The notes beneath the pieces are model-generated. The model saw only the letters and a program-made list of their open reading frames with translations. It was not told the origin of the DNA and did not search any database. The position numbers and the translations under genes were made by a program. Below are positions 22,717 through 33,702 of a stretch of 64,000 bases of DNA, piece after piece (position 1 is the stretch's first letter; each line of letters opens with the position of its first letter). The DNA is from Chimonanthus salicifolius (lineage: Eukaryota > Streptophyta > Magnoliopsida > Laurales > Calycanthaceae): NCBI GenBank assembly GCA_013350335.1, contig CM023540.1, positions 558,001 through 622,000 of the forward strand, read 5' to 3'.

Positions 22717-25700
22717 TGTAACACCCCGATTTCTCAATAAGATGAATATTTACGAAAATGCCCCTAGATTGGTGAATTCAATAAATATGATTGTAAATAA
22801 GGAAATGGTGGGGCCCATTGCTCAAATTAAGGTCATATGAGCACATTATAAATGTCAAGTTTGATTGGTTGGGTAATTTCTCAATGAAGTGGAAAATTAC
22901 CAAAATGCCCCTGAGTTGTTAAATTAATTATTTTGTGATGTTAAGTAAGGAAATAGTGGGCCCCATTGCTCAAAATAAAATCATATGAGCACATTATGAA
23001 TGTTAAGTTTGATTGGTTGGGTAATTTTCATCATTTGGGTCAAAAATGGCTAAATGGGTCAAAGGGCCCAAATGGGACCCATCGGGTCAAAATGGATGAT
23101 TTGACCATTTTGTGAATTTAAATTAAAGGGGGTTAAGCCTAGTTGATTGGAAATCAAGTGGAGAAGAAATGGGTAGGCTTGATCCATATGCAAAAACCGA
23201 TTACAAATGACCAAAATACCATAAATGGGTCATGTTGTCAAAACGGGTCAAGGAGCTAAAAGTGGACCCAACGGGTCGAGTTGACTATTGTTGACCGCGT
23301 GAACCCTCAAGGGATCTCAAACACGAGTCAAATCAGTTGAGTGGGACTGAGGTGAGTTGGAATTAAATCAAAAGGTGAGTTAACTCATGTGCATTAAATG
23401 TGATGAGTTGGGTTGGAATAAAAATACCTTGAGTTGGGTGAGTCAAAATGGAAACCCATGGGACTGTAAATCAGTGAGTTCAAGTGGGAATTGGAAGAGT
23501 TTTTCCCAGCTTTAACCACCCAAACAAGTCCCACACGTTGGGGACTTGTTTGGGGTGATTTTCATGATGTATTAAATGGGAATACATGGGATTGTGATGA
23601 GATGCTTGGGGATTTGAATGGCTGCATAGGTAGCTGCCAAGGGGTGCCTTGGATGGCACCCAATACCCATTGGTTTGTGCAAGAAGTTATGAGGGAGTGG
23701 AGGAGTTTTGGGGGCTGAACTACAAAAACAATAAGCACACAAGGTTGGCCATTTTTCACATTGGAAATCCAAGAATTTCCATCTCTCTCTCTCTCCCTCT
23801 CTCAAATTCGTTTTTCCTAACTGGAATAGCAGAGGTGTTTGCACCAGTAGATCAAGCACAAAACAGCAAAAGAAAGGAAGAAGTAAAAGGGAGAAACCAA
23901 GGACCAAAGGCAAAGAGAAAGATTGGAAGTTTGGTAAGTATTTATTTGTTATTTTGGTATAATAACATGGAGCAAATGTGGTGTGTATTGGCCATGGTTA
24001 TGGCCGAATACACCAACGTTTTAACCTTGATTAGTGGAGGATTTAAAATGGTAAAAATAACCATTGGGTTTGGCCACCATGAAGGGCCGAACCCCATGTA
24101 AAAGGATGTTGGTTTTCATGTTGTGAAACATGGAAACCATGGACTTTATGGACTGTTGTGAATGAATTTAATTAGATGGTTTCTAAGAGGTTTAAAGGCA
24201 GCAATATAATACTGATATTGCATGTTTAAATAATGCCTAAAGCATGGTTAAAAGACCAAGATATGGACATTGAGCTCGGCCACCTTGGATGGCCGAACCC
24301 CATGTAAGTAAGTGATGTGTTTTGGTGAAGTTAAATTGCTGTTTCGGTGGCTGGTTATGTGGCTGAACCATGTGTAATTCATGGTTGTGTTAACATGATT
24401 AAATCATGTATAATCATGAGAAGTAGAGGGATCAACCAGATCAAGTGAACCTCATGGGGCTATTTTGAAATAAATGGGCTGTTTTAAATGGGAGCTTATG
24501 ACTGTTTTAATTAGGGGATCATTCATGATAATTATGGACCATGGCATGGGTTAAATAGGCTAAGCTTATGAGTCGTAATTGTTAATGGTTCCATGTTGAA
24601 TTAAAAGGTTTAAAAAGATCCTAATGGAGAACCATATGGTAATGGGTAATAGAACCCCACTATGGTGGAATGGTTATGAATGTTGGTTTCAATATGGTTT
24701 AAGGTCAATGGCAAAAACTGTAAATACCAATCGAATGATCAATGATGGAAATGATCATAGGGGTTGGATGTACGGACACGAACCCCACATGATGTGGATG
24801 GGTCTATAATGTGATTAAATAAGTGAATGATGTTGTGACTTATTGATTGATATATGGATAAGGTACCGGAAGTCGAACGACGTGCGAGTCGTGACCGGGT
24901 GACGCGAAAGAAAGATCAGTTACTGAAGGGATTCTTCAGTAGGTTTCCTACCTACTTGTAACCACGGTTTTACCCAGTTTTTCTTATGATACTCTTGTTT
25001 TAATATATGTGTTTCAAATGATATATTATGCATTAACAAATGGCATACAGGCATTGGCATCTCATGCATAGTCATGGGATAATGAATGAAGTTCTACAGT
25101 GATGGCTACGATTGTACATGATGGGGGTTGCCCATTGCATGAACATATTGTATAGAAGAGATGAATGTTGTTGTAATTTACCTTGTCGGTGCAAGGCACG
25201 TCAAGTGATGTCTACGATGGTACATGATGGGGGTTGCTCATTACATGTACATCGCTTATAGAAGAGATGAAGGTGTGTTGTAATTTACCTTGTCGGTGCA
25301 AGGCACATCAAGTGATGGCTATGAAAGTACATGATGGGGGATGCTCATTGCATGTGCATATTTCATAGCATTGTTTTACCTGTTTTGATGATCATGTATT
25401 ATGATATGTATATGCATGTTTTATATGCTAACATGTGGTAGCCCTGATTCGGGAACCTACTGGGCGCGTTGATCTAACGCCCTAATTCTATCCTCAGAGG
25501 AGATTGCAGGTACAAGTAAAGGAAAAGAAAAGGTCATTGACCGGAAGGGGAGCTGAGCCTAAGTGCTTTAATGATGGATTTGGATTACGTTATATTACTG
25601 TCACTTGAATATTTTGTTGGACATGTAATAATTCGTTACTTGCTATGGTTTGATTAGGATAATAACCTTTGGATGGTCGATCTATGTTATTTAATGTTTA

Positions 25701-25945
25701 AGACTGTTACTTGCTATCTCGTCTTTCTATTCCGCAATTAATCTAGATTATTCCGCATGTTGATGTTAGTTCCATGTGTGATTCACTATCATGGTCTATT
25801 CCTTGTACACATGGGTGGCCAGTTAAGGTTCAGACTTGGGTAGTCTGAACTTAACTCGCGTCGTGACGCCGCCCGCTCTCTTCCGATGTTTATTTTAAAA
25901 AAAAAAAAATTACTCTGAAATTCTCGGAAAGGGCGGGGCGTTACA
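22717..25945 (+). repeat. 3' LTR of the non-autonomous element
   Basis: The LTR is 3229 bp and almost identical to the 5' LTR. Differences seen by eye include loss of 14 bp near 23400, GAGCTCGG for GAGTTTGG near 24273, one base in the 106-bp repeats, and loss of two bases near 25909. Confidence 0.93.
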
Positions 25946-26847
25946 ACCATTTCATTCTCAAAAGGTTTTTCTTCAGGAAGAGGAATTTCTTCTTTAACAG
26001 GAGGAGAGATGGTAAGAATTCTCTCATAAATATCATTTTCAATTTTTGACCACCATTTTTGGTAAAAAGTCTAATAAAGAGATGGTAAACCATATAAGTC
26101 CTTTTTTACTTCAAACTTCCATTGGAAAATATAAGGGATATGAAATTTAGCAAAGAAGCGAAGCATATTGATGGCTTCACATGGAACCTTTTCTTCAACT
26201 TGAGAGAATTTAATAAACAAATAATGAAAATTATCAGGAAGAATTTTTTGAGAAGCACTAAAATATGACCACCAAGTGAAGAGAAACCAGGATGGGAAAT
26301 TACGATGAATAGGAGTGACATCTGGGCTTTCTTCTTTGAATCTGATGAACTAGGAATGATTATACTGGCGATTTTGCCACATCAAAGCAAATTTCTAGGC
26401 ATCAATATAATCCCAATAATTAAAGAACTCAGTCGAATTGTATAATTGGACTAATTTTGTCATGTACAAGGGACCATCCCAATCTTCCTCAGTAAGGATT
26501 TTGAGAATAGTGTACTTTGAATAAGTGATGATACCATTTGCATTCTTATTGTGGAAGATGAGGACACTTTCCGTCTGATGTAAAATATTGAGATACCAAT
26601 CTCTGGTTTTCCTTTTATCAGGGGAATAATAATGAAGCCCCTTGCCCAAGAGAAAATAAACATTATCTTCTACAGATCTTTCTTCCATAAAACAATCTAA
26701 AGTAACAAGAATTCTGTTACCGGTGTAAAGATATAATTCTGATTGACTTGGGTCTTTTGTTGGAGTAAAACCCTTTTGGCTTTCTTCTTGATCTGCCAAA
26801 TTATCTTGCCCTTTTATCTGCATGAACGGGGAAAACCTACTTGCCAT
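25946..26847 (-). pseudogene. ORF-C N-terminal and central part, segment D (right of insertion)
   Basis: The ATG at 26847 overlaps the RNase H stop (26837-26839) by 11 bases. The frame runs MASRFSPFM... to a TAG at 26395, where the Trp codon of the DAWKFAL block has become a stop (TGG to TAG). Downstream, further substitutions occur, and the gene is then cut by the LTR element at 25945. Confidence 0.8.
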
Positions 26848-27310
26848 TTTGTCGTCCCTGGAGAAATTCTCTAGTAAGAAAGTCAGGGAGAGAGTTAGAA
26901 TTTCCATTAATAAATTCAATTTTAAATTCAAAAACTGATAAAATGGCTTGCTATCTAGCAAATATTTGCTTGGAGACAAGATTTTTGACATCTTTTTCGA
27001 GAATTTCTTTTGCTGCGTTAGCGTCAACTCTGATTAGAAATTTTTTGTTTAATAAATCATGTTAGAATTTCGTCACACAAATAACTATGGCAAGAACTTC
27101 CTTTTTGATGGTTGAATATTTCTTTTGTGCTTCATTCCATAATCCAGAATTAAATCTTATTAATTCTTCTTTTGAGTTTTTTTGTTGTAAGAGGATTCCA
27201 CCATATCCGACATCCAAGGCATCAGTTTGAATTATTTTAAAAGCTTTTGGGTCAGATAAACACCTACAAGGGAGATTTTTAACTCTTTTTTTAATCTTTT
27301 GATAGTCCAT
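26837..27310 (-). pseudogene. RNase H domain, segment D
   Basis: The frame 27310-27062 has QTDALDVGYGG (Ser of TDAS replaced by Leu) and KKEVLAIVICV. A stop near 27062 and a changed Ala/Thr stretch near 27010 interrupt the domain before the terminal LPDFLTRE region. It lies directly downstream of RT on the minus strand. Confidence 0.75.
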
Positions 27311-28090
27311 TCCTTAGGATTTTTCTTTAACCTTTCCTGGAGAAGTTTTCTATCTTTTGCCAAATCTTGATAGGAAAATCCAACATAATTTAGACATCCA
27401 AGAAATCTTTATAGCATATTTTTATCCTTAATTTCATCTGGAAATTTATCAGCAAATTGAATAACTCTATTAGTTGGAGTTATTTTTCTGTCTTGGATCT
27501 CAAATCCTAAGAACTTGATTTTTTGCTGAAAGAGATTCATTTTTCTTTTAGATAAAGCCAATCCATTTTCTTTTATGACTCTTTTGAAAATACTCAAATG
27601 TTTCCAATGTTGTATCACAGATTTTGAAAAGATAAGAATATCATTAATGTAAACAATGGCAAACTGGGTGTAAGACGAGTTAATATTATTCATAATATTC
27701 TGAAATTCACACGGAGCATTTTTCAATCCGAAAGGCATAACATTCCATTCATAATGCCCCATTGGAACAGTGAATGCAGTTTTATATCTATCTTCTTCTT
27801 TTATCTGGATCTGCCAAAATCCTGATTTTAAATCAAATTTTGAGAATATTTTGGCATCGTTTAATTTGTTTAACAAATCCTGAGTATTAGGCAAAGGATA
27901 CCTAATAGATTGAAGAACTTTGTTTAATGATTTATAATTGATTACCAATCTTGGAACTCCTCTTTCGATTTCAGCGGCCTTTTCAACATAAAATGCTGTA
28001 CAACTCTAAGGGGATTTGTTTTTTCTAATTAATCCTTTCTTCAGAAGATCATTGATTTCTTCTTGGCAAAGTTTTAAATGAGCAGCATCC
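27311..28090 (-). pseudogene. Reverse transcriptase domain, segment D
   Basis: The frame 27948-27409 gives 179 residues with SKFDLKSGFWQI, MPFGLKNAPC and the thumb region. The catalytic box reads YIND instead of YIDD, from a single GAT-to-AAT change near 27640. A stop lies in the upstream part near 28006. The spacing to the protease matches the other copies. Confidence 0.82.
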
Positions 28091-28750
28091 ATTTAGAATG
28101 GACGAGCTTTAGTAGGAATATCTTTTTCATTAAAATCTTTTACATATGGTAATCCTACTATATGTCTTTTTCTATTCCAAAAGGCTGATGGTAATTCAGA
28201 ACAGCATTCTTCTTCAATCTGTTTGGTGAATTCTTCTAATTTTGTTTTAAATTCTCTTTTCTCTAATTCTTTTGTTATTTGGGCAATTTTGATTTCATTT
28301 TTTAGTCCATTTATGTAATTTTCTCTAGCGGCGATAACTTGATTTATCCTTTGGATTTTCGTTTCGCAAGGATCATCTATAAAATCAAGATTTACTTTAA
28401 TCCCTTTGATATTTGTAGAAATTCCTTTTGTTGTTACAGAAAAGGGTTGGATTTGAAGAATAAATGGGGATCCAAGGAGTACATCATTAACAATATCTTC
28501 TGAAATAATAAAGGGTGAAGTAACACAGACTCCTTTCATGCAAACATGAACATTTGGGATTTTTCTTTCTATGGAAATAGTCGTTCCATTAGCAGTAGAA
28601 ACAAATTGTTTTGATTCACTCGTAAATTCAATAGGAACGATTCCAAGTCTGATAACATTTAAGTCTGCATCAGTGTCAATTATGGCATTGACAATCTTCT
28701 CAAAGTTTTTTATTTTTATTTTTACCTGAACTCTCCATTGTTGGTAAATA
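28091..28750 (-). pseudogene. Aspartic protease domain, segment D
   Basis: The frame includes IIDTDADLNVI near 28680, with the same Gly-to-Asp change in the DTGAD motif as segment B, and the LLGSPFI strand. The end of the frame (28093) has a stop just after IPTKARPF, in a Trp- or Gln-type position shared with segment F. Confidence 0.8.
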
Positions 28751-29655
28751 CATTTTGTAGTAATTACACCAGTAGAGATTTTGCTAATTTCTCCTTTAAT
28801 TCTTTCGACAAATTTTTCTTCATCATATGTTTCAATAGCACCATCATTTTCTAACCAAGTTAACCTTTCATCAAGCTCATTTTATTTTTTGGTTAACTCT
28901 ATTCTTAATTCACGGAGTTCTCTCTTCTGATCATTTAATTCTCTTTGTAAATCTGAGAGAGTTAAGGGTTTATTTATAGTATGAATTTTTTCTGCTCTAG
29001 TCATAAGGTCAATCATGGAATAGGTTGGTGTGTGAAATGTTTCTTTTTCTTTTATCCTTTTTGGATAATATGATGTTTCATTTTCATCTTCATCTTTTTT
29101 AAAGGAAATTTTTGGCTGTGAACTTTCTTTTTTAAAGGAAATTTTTGGTTGTAAACTTTCTCCTTCTTCTTCCCCTCCCAATTTTGAAATTTGATTTAAA
29201 AATTGAACTTTTTTCTCCGGATCGGGTATGTTATCAACCATTTCTAGAAGTAATTTTTGAGGGGCTGTGAGGACACGGATATGGATACCAAGATCTTCAT
29301 CAGATGGTATCGACCATTCTCTATCAGATTCTTCATCATCTGAATGACATGTACATGATTGGAATTGTTTGATGAGCTGAACCTGGGGATTACTTTCTTC
29401 AATGTCAGATGATGAACCAGATTCATATTTTTCTTCTTCTTCTTCTTCTGAGGAACTTGAATCAGATTGTTCTTTTTCAGTATTTTCCTCATCATTTTTG
29501 GTATTGATTTTTCTAAGTTTCTTTTTAGAGGAATTTTCTTTTTTAAAGCATTTATTTGAATAATGACCCTCTTTCCCGCAAGTATAACAAGTCGGAACAT
29601 TTTCTTTTATGTATTTCTTTTTGAAATATTTCCTAGATTTTCTTTTGAATGGGAT
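28751..29655 (-). pseudogene. Zinc-knuckle region and linker, segment D
   Basis: The CCHC knuckle is encoded near 29590-29535, followed by the Ser/Glu acidic tract, the CHSDDEESD block, VDNIPDPEKKVQF and the coiled-coil-like LQRELNDQKREL. Frames 29600-29244 and 29241-28882 hold pieces; a TAA replaces a Gln near 28880. A 30-base duplication around KISFKK is visible near 29100-29150. The upstream end is cut at 29655 by the junction with segment E. Confidence 0.75.
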
Positions 29656-29666
29656 GAGTTTTTTAT

Positions 29667-30173
29667 GATTACTTATGAGAGAATTCTGAATCTAATCTCT
29701 CCTCCTGTTAAAGAAGAAATTCCTCTTCTTGAAGAAAAGCCTTTTGAGAATGAAATGGTCATGGCTGATCTCTTGGCCAAAAAGATTGCCAAAGAAATTG
29801 CTCAAGAAAAATCTCCTGAGTCAATGGACATATCTGTTGACTCCGTCAATTTTGAAGTGAAGATTAAACAAATTTTAGAAGAGTATCTCCCAAAGAAAAA
29901 TGTTGGTGATCATGATTGGGATAGTAATCATGATCCAGAAGAAAATCTTGATGATGAAATCGTGCCCCTTGAAGATCTCCATCTTCGATGGGACCCCGAC
30001 TCTCATATTAATCCTGACAGATCAGTTTCTGAATACCTTCGTGGTGGAAGTTTTGGTATTCTTCAGCAAAAGACAAAGGAAAAGAAAAAAAAGTTGAAAA
30101 GGAATCTCGGTTAGCTGAATTATTTCGTAAAAATTCTGTTAAAGCAAAAGAATTAATAAAAAAAAAGCTTTGA
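29667..30173 (+). pseudogene. ORF-C C-terminal fragment, segment E
   Basis: The piece starts at ITYERILNLISPP and is fused upstream to antisense zinc-knuckle sequence. A one-base deletion in GGTGGAAAG near 30050 shifts the frame and gives a stop at 30114, while the original frame would end at the TGA 30171-30173. All C-terminal blocks (acidic linker, DHDWDSNHDPEEN, charged end) are recognisable. Confidence 0.8.
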
Positions 30174-30213
30174 AATTTGAGATGATTCCTGTCATTATAG
30201 ATCCTGTCCTTGT

Positions 30214-30225
30214 TGGTATTAGAGC
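30214..30225 (+). promoter_or_regulatory. tRNA-Met primer-binding site, segment E, with one substitution
   Basis: The site reads TGGTATTAGAGC, one C-to-T change from the standard sequence. It lies about 40 bases after the ORF-C stop. Confidence 0.8.
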
Positions 30226-30882
30226 CAGTGGAATCATCTCTTTTTTTGTGGGGGTATATGTCTATAGGAGAAAAGTTGTCTAAAGGTGCTTTCATTGCTT
30301 AGAAGAAAAGTTGCTAGATGGTGATGGTTATCATCATTGCTAAAAAGAAGATTTTCATTATGGCATCTAATCTAGTCAAAAGGAAGCCTTATCTTGTCTG
30401 GATTAGTTGAAAAAGATAGCAAAAGTTGTTTTGTCTTGGTGTTGTGCATTTGGTGGGGGTATGCTCCAAGTTATTGTTGTGCTGCCAAATGTCATTCTAG
30501 TGTAGCCAAGATAAAGATAAAGTTGTTTCTTCTCTCCACCTATTGTACCTTAGTCCAAAGTGGGGAATCTCTTTGTAAAAGCTAGCTTGTTGGTTTGTGT
30601 AGGTAGTTTTGCTTTTCCTATTTGCCTTTTTCTCTTGGTCGGAAGAGAATATGTGTTTGTTGCCTTTGCTCCATCTATATAAGGAGCTTTGTGTTCTTGT
30701 TTAGGCAGGCTCAGCTAGATATAGAAAAATAAAAATTCAGAGTCTAAGTTTGAGTGTGAGTATGAGCTTGAAGTTTGAGTGTGCTAAAGTTTGAAGTCCT
30801 ATACAATCTTCTTTAAGTAATTAAGTTTTTATAAGTTTGATATTATATGCCTGTTTTCTAATCATGTTGTTTCTTTTTTAAT
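30226..30882 (+). promoter_or_regulatory. Pararetroviral leader and promoter region with TATA box
   Basis: The region between the PBS and the first small ORF has no long frame beyond an uncertain 63-codon one at 30394. A TATA box, TATATAAG, lies at 30676-30683 in a context (CTCCATCTATATAAGGAGC) repeated on the minus strand in segment G at 59473-59480. In Caulimoviridae the pregenomic RNA starts shortly after such a box and ends beyond it, with a terminal redundancy. About 200 bases separate the box from the small ORFs. Confidence 0.75.
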
Positions 30883-31113
30883 ATGTCTATCCGTTTTGCT
30901 TTGCTTAAGAAGCATTATGATGATGTTCGAATATTAAGAAAAATTGAAATCTTGTTAGACAATATAAGAAAACATTTGCAAACCTGCACGCACAGAAATA
31001 ATCCTCGCCATCATGAGTTTGAAAGAAGAAGGATTGTTTTAATGCGTTCTTATGCTGTGTTCCAACTAGACAAATTTCGAACTGAATCAAAACTACAAGC
31101 TATAGCCTTCTGA
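30883..31113 (+). CDS. Small ORF 1 of the pararetrovirus (76 aa), intact
   Basis: The frame starts MSIRFALLKKHYDDVR and ends TGA at 31111-31113. The protein is basic and probably helical, with a Cys/His stretch CTHRNNPRHH in the middle and MRSYAVFQLDKF near the end. Segment G holds a close, intact homologue at 59269-59039, so selection or recent ancestry kept the frame. Position before the polyprotein resembles the small ORFs of badna- and tungroviruses, but I recognise no family. Small ORF 2 begins one base after the stop. Confidence 0.65.
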   Translation: MSIRFALLKKHYDDVRILRKIEILLDNIRKHLQTCTHRNNPRHHEFERRRIVLMRSYAVFQLDKFRTESKLQAIAF

Positions 31114-31114
31114 A

Positions 31115-31350
31115 ATGCCTCCTCATTCTATTAGGAGAGAAGAATTATTGCGTGATCTAAGACGATGTGAAAACCAGCTTAGAAGATTAGAAATGCTATC
31201 AGACAAATTGATAAAAATATAGTTGCAGAAAGATATATTGTTATCCGCGTTCATACTATTAGAAGATCTATGCTAGTACGTTTGTGTAATCAGATAAGAG
31301 AATATTGTAATAGTCTGAATGAAGAATTAGAATTATTATCTCGTATTTAA
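31115..31350 (+). pseudogene. Small ORF 2 of the pararetrovirus, frameshifted
   Basis: The frame starts MPPHSIRREELLRDLRRCE at 31115, one base after the stop of small ORF 1. A single A is missing near 31190 compared with segment G, giving a premature TAG at 31220. The original frame ends at the TAA near 31350 (LELLSRI). The protein is a predicted amphipathic helix rich in Arg, Glu and Leu. Bases 31351-31592, before the movement protein, hold no gene that I can see. Confidence 0.75.
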
Positions 31351-31592
31351 ATCTGTGTTAAAAAAAAAGGATTTAGATGAATTAAATCTATTATCCAGGA
31401 TCTGAAGTTTTTTAACCTAGTTGATCTATTCAATTCTCTTTAGAGTTTTTATTTTCCTTCTTATTCTCCACTTCTGTACCTCGTTTATCTTCTAAAGAGT
31501 GTGGTCGCGTCGTAAGTCCCGCTTCTGGCCGTGATCAGGCATTAAGGGCTGTAAATCGTTGACAAAACTCTTTCTGTTTCTTACGAGCTAAG

Positions 31593-32309
31593 ATGGAAAA
31601 TTCTAAGGGAAAAACAAAACTTTTAAAGAATTGGTTTAAATCATTTCAGCATCCTTCTAATAGATCTTATTCGTCTTCTTCATCCTACCAGTCTGTTTTA
31701 ACTAGTCTTCCCCGTAATAGCTTAGAAAAAGAAAATTCAGAAAAAATAAAAAATTCAGAAGAAACGATATATGAAAATTTTGACCAAGCAATATCCAACT
31801 GGAAGTTGCCAGCCTTGCCTGTAACAGAAATATATAGTAATGGCACATTTGAAGAACAAAATGATTACCACATTACTGTTGAAAAAACTATTTCTCTCTC
31901 TGGAGGAAAACAGATAATTAAAGTTCTTAAAAGAAGAATTATTGAACAAATCAGAACCAAATACAACTACTTGCACATAGGATTAATTCAGGTAGGAATC
32001 AAACCACTGTTTCGATTAGGATTAAATGTTTCCGTGTGTGCTTATGTACGAGATCAGAGACATGATGAGTTTGATGATTCTCTTTATGCTATGGTCGAAT
32101 CAAGTCTCTGTCAGGGACTTGTTTATTTTAATTGTTTTCCTAATATCACAATTGATGCTCATGATGATGATGCTCTTGATTGTGCAACCATTGGATTTCA
32201 AAGTAAAGGATTAAAGATGAGTCCAAGAAGTAAACCTTTTGCTATAGTTTATCGTGTGTTCTACAAATCCATGATCTCCGTCTTTCCCATGATAGCCTAT
32301 AGAGATTGA
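31593..32309 (+). pseudogene. Movement protein domain of the polyprotein, segment E
   Basis: The 238-residue frame begins MENSKGKTKLLKNW, the likely polyprotein start, with a Ser-rich N-terminus. The core (LHIGLIQVGIKPL, then AYVRDQRHDEFDDSL and CFPNITIDAHD) has the layout of the 30K-type movement proteins of Caulimoviridae, which form tubules or enlarge plasmodesmata. The domain itself is open. A 4-base loss relative to segment B near 32306 creates a stop at 32307-32309, so the coat-protein part is out of frame. Confidence 0.8.
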
Positions 32310-33178
32310 TAAAGAAAAAACTACCATTCTCATGGAAACAAACTTTAACAATAATGTGTTTATCCCAAAAGTTATCAGCTGGGAAGAAGTTGTTCTCCCA
32401 GGAAATTGGCAAATAGAAGATGTCACCAAAAGAGTAAATGAAATAACAGATGATTTACAAAGTATAGTCAAATTACCAAATGGTAATGTTGAAATCAATT
32501 TTAAGAGAAAAATGGAAAAAGCTAGGAGAAATTTTGCCGGTTATATGGAAGGAAAAAAAATTTTAAATTAGAAGAAATAGATGATGACCAAAGGAGTAGT
32601 GAAAAAGAAGAAATGGATCAAAAGGTTTTTAGAAACAAAGAAAGTAGAATCGAACACCCTGTGTATACAAAAACTTCATCACAAAAAACTTACAACCCTA
32701 GTGAGAGTGATTTTCTCCAAGGAGTCATAAGAATGTTTAGCATTCAAAAGCCAGAAGAAATCCTTGTCAAAAAATTTGAAATTGATAAAGCATATCTTAG
32801 AGAAAATTTGAAAAATCATCCTTTAAAAGATTGGTTCTTTAAAAGGTTTAACACAGAAGAAAAAGATAAAATGAGAGAATTATGGTATTTCCAAATGGAG
32901 GAAGAAGAAAGATATATACCTTTCTTTGACTGGTTCATGGAATATTTTGGAAAAGGGAAAATAAAAAAAGAAGAAACTCAAAACCCAAAACAAATAAGAG
33001 TTATAGGAAAAACAACAAGAACCTGGAAAGACACTGAAGGAAAATAAGTTCATAAATCTCACTTACCTTGGAAGAAACTTGATATTTCTGTTTTTAATAC
33101 AGAAACCAAGAATTATGCCATGCCTATAAAAAATGCATCTATTTATGAATCAAAATCAGACCCAAATGCTAGAGACAC
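32310..33178 (+). pseudogene. Coat protein N-terminal region, segment E
   Basis: Frames 32332-32571 and 32613-33047 cover the stretch after the movement protein: EEVVLPGNWQIEDV, then KDWFFKRFNTEEKDKMREL and PFFDWFMEYF. A frameshift near 32560 and a stop near 33047 break it. The sequence ends at 33178 within a block that segment F shows continuing into the capsid core. The last 495 bases (from about 32684) are present again at the start of segment F. Confidence 0.78.
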
Positions 33179-33702
33179 CTTGGCCGAACCCTATGGTGTA
33201 TAGTTTCCAAATTAACTCCTCATTTCCGTAAATAGATTGTTTCCTTAATTAACCAACCCTTTCCATAATTGGAAACACTTCCAAAAATAGATTGTTTCCT
33301 TAATTAACCAACCCTTTCCACAATTAGATTGTTCTCCAAATTTAGCAATCATTTCCATCTACCATTCCAAACTTAACCCATGGGGTTCGGCCAAGCTCCA
33401 TGGCCGAACCCTATGGTTCATGATCTTGGCCATTAGCTTAGATTCAATAAACATTCACTCATAACATTAACCGATTATCATCCATAAAATGTTTGGTGGG
33501 GTTCGGCCATACACCATGGCCGAACCTCACCCTTTTTTTAATTATTTTAGATCCAATAACTTAACCATAAAACATCATGGTTCGGCCATGCCATGGCCGA
33601 CCCATATCCCTATCCAAATCTCCCTTTAAAATTATCAAATTCTTCCATGGATTTTCATCATTGAAATTTGTAATTCTAAACCATAAATTCCCATGGTTTC
33701 AT
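33179..33702 (-). repeat. Antisense LTR fragment, left part
   Basis: The stretch contains several GGTTCGGCC...GGCCGAACC palindromes like those of the Tekay LTRs, in the orientation expected for a minus-strand LTR. Its left end has no terminal TG/CA and abuts viral sequence at 33178, so the LTR is truncated here. The remaining part continues at 46397-47474, on the other side of the inserted Tekay-like element. Confidence 0.7.
33698..33702. repeat. Target-site duplication (TTCAT) of the Tekay-like element
   Basis: TTCAT at 33698-33702 is repeated at 46397-46401. Confidence 0.95.

Larger units (their letters stand above)
16841..25945 (+). mobile_element. Non-autonomous LTR retrotransposon (LARD-type), complete
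   Basis: Two LTRs of 3245 and 3229 bp (TGTAACACCC...GGCGTTACA) flank a 2.6-kb internal region with a PBS, a decayed zinc-knuckle ORF, two tandem repeats, a small remnant of the pol 3' end and a purine tract. It has no gag, protease, RT, RNase H or complete integrase, so it must have moved with proteins supplied in trans. A perfect 5-bp target duplication and LTRs that differ by a 14-bp indel, a 2-bp indel and a few substitutions show a recent insertion into viral segment D. Confidence 0.92.
16029..29655 (-). mobile_element. Endogenous pararetrovirus segment D, split by an LTR element
   Basis: On the minus strand the copy runs from the zinc-knuckle region (29655) through protease, RT, RNase H and ORF-C to the PBS and about 330 bases of leader (16029). 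The 9.1-kb element at 16841-25945 is inserted in ORF-C with a 5-bp duplication. It meets segment E at about 29655, where antisense zinc-knuckle sequence changes to plus-strand ORF-C. Confidence 0.85.
29656..33178 (+). mobile_element. Endogenous pararetrovirus segment E (5' half with leader and promoter)
   Basis: This copy carries ORF-C C-terminus, PBS, leader, TATA box, both small ORFs, movement protein and N-terminal coat-protein region, then stops at 33178 where an antisense LTR fragment begins. Because it continues unbroken from the ORF-C end across the PBS into the 5' genes, the integrated form was either circularly permuted or a tandem copy. Confidence 0.88.

Noticed and set aside
29563..30114. 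A 183-codon protein at the segment D/E junction
   Set aside because: The first 28 residues are antisense zinc-knuckle sequence and the rest is an internal ORF-C piece with a shifted end, so it is a rearrangement product.
31593..33047. An active, infectious viral copy made from segments E and F
   Set aside because: The two segments are split by more than 14 kb of LTR sequence, overlap by 495 bases, and contain many stops, frameshifts and an RT deletion.
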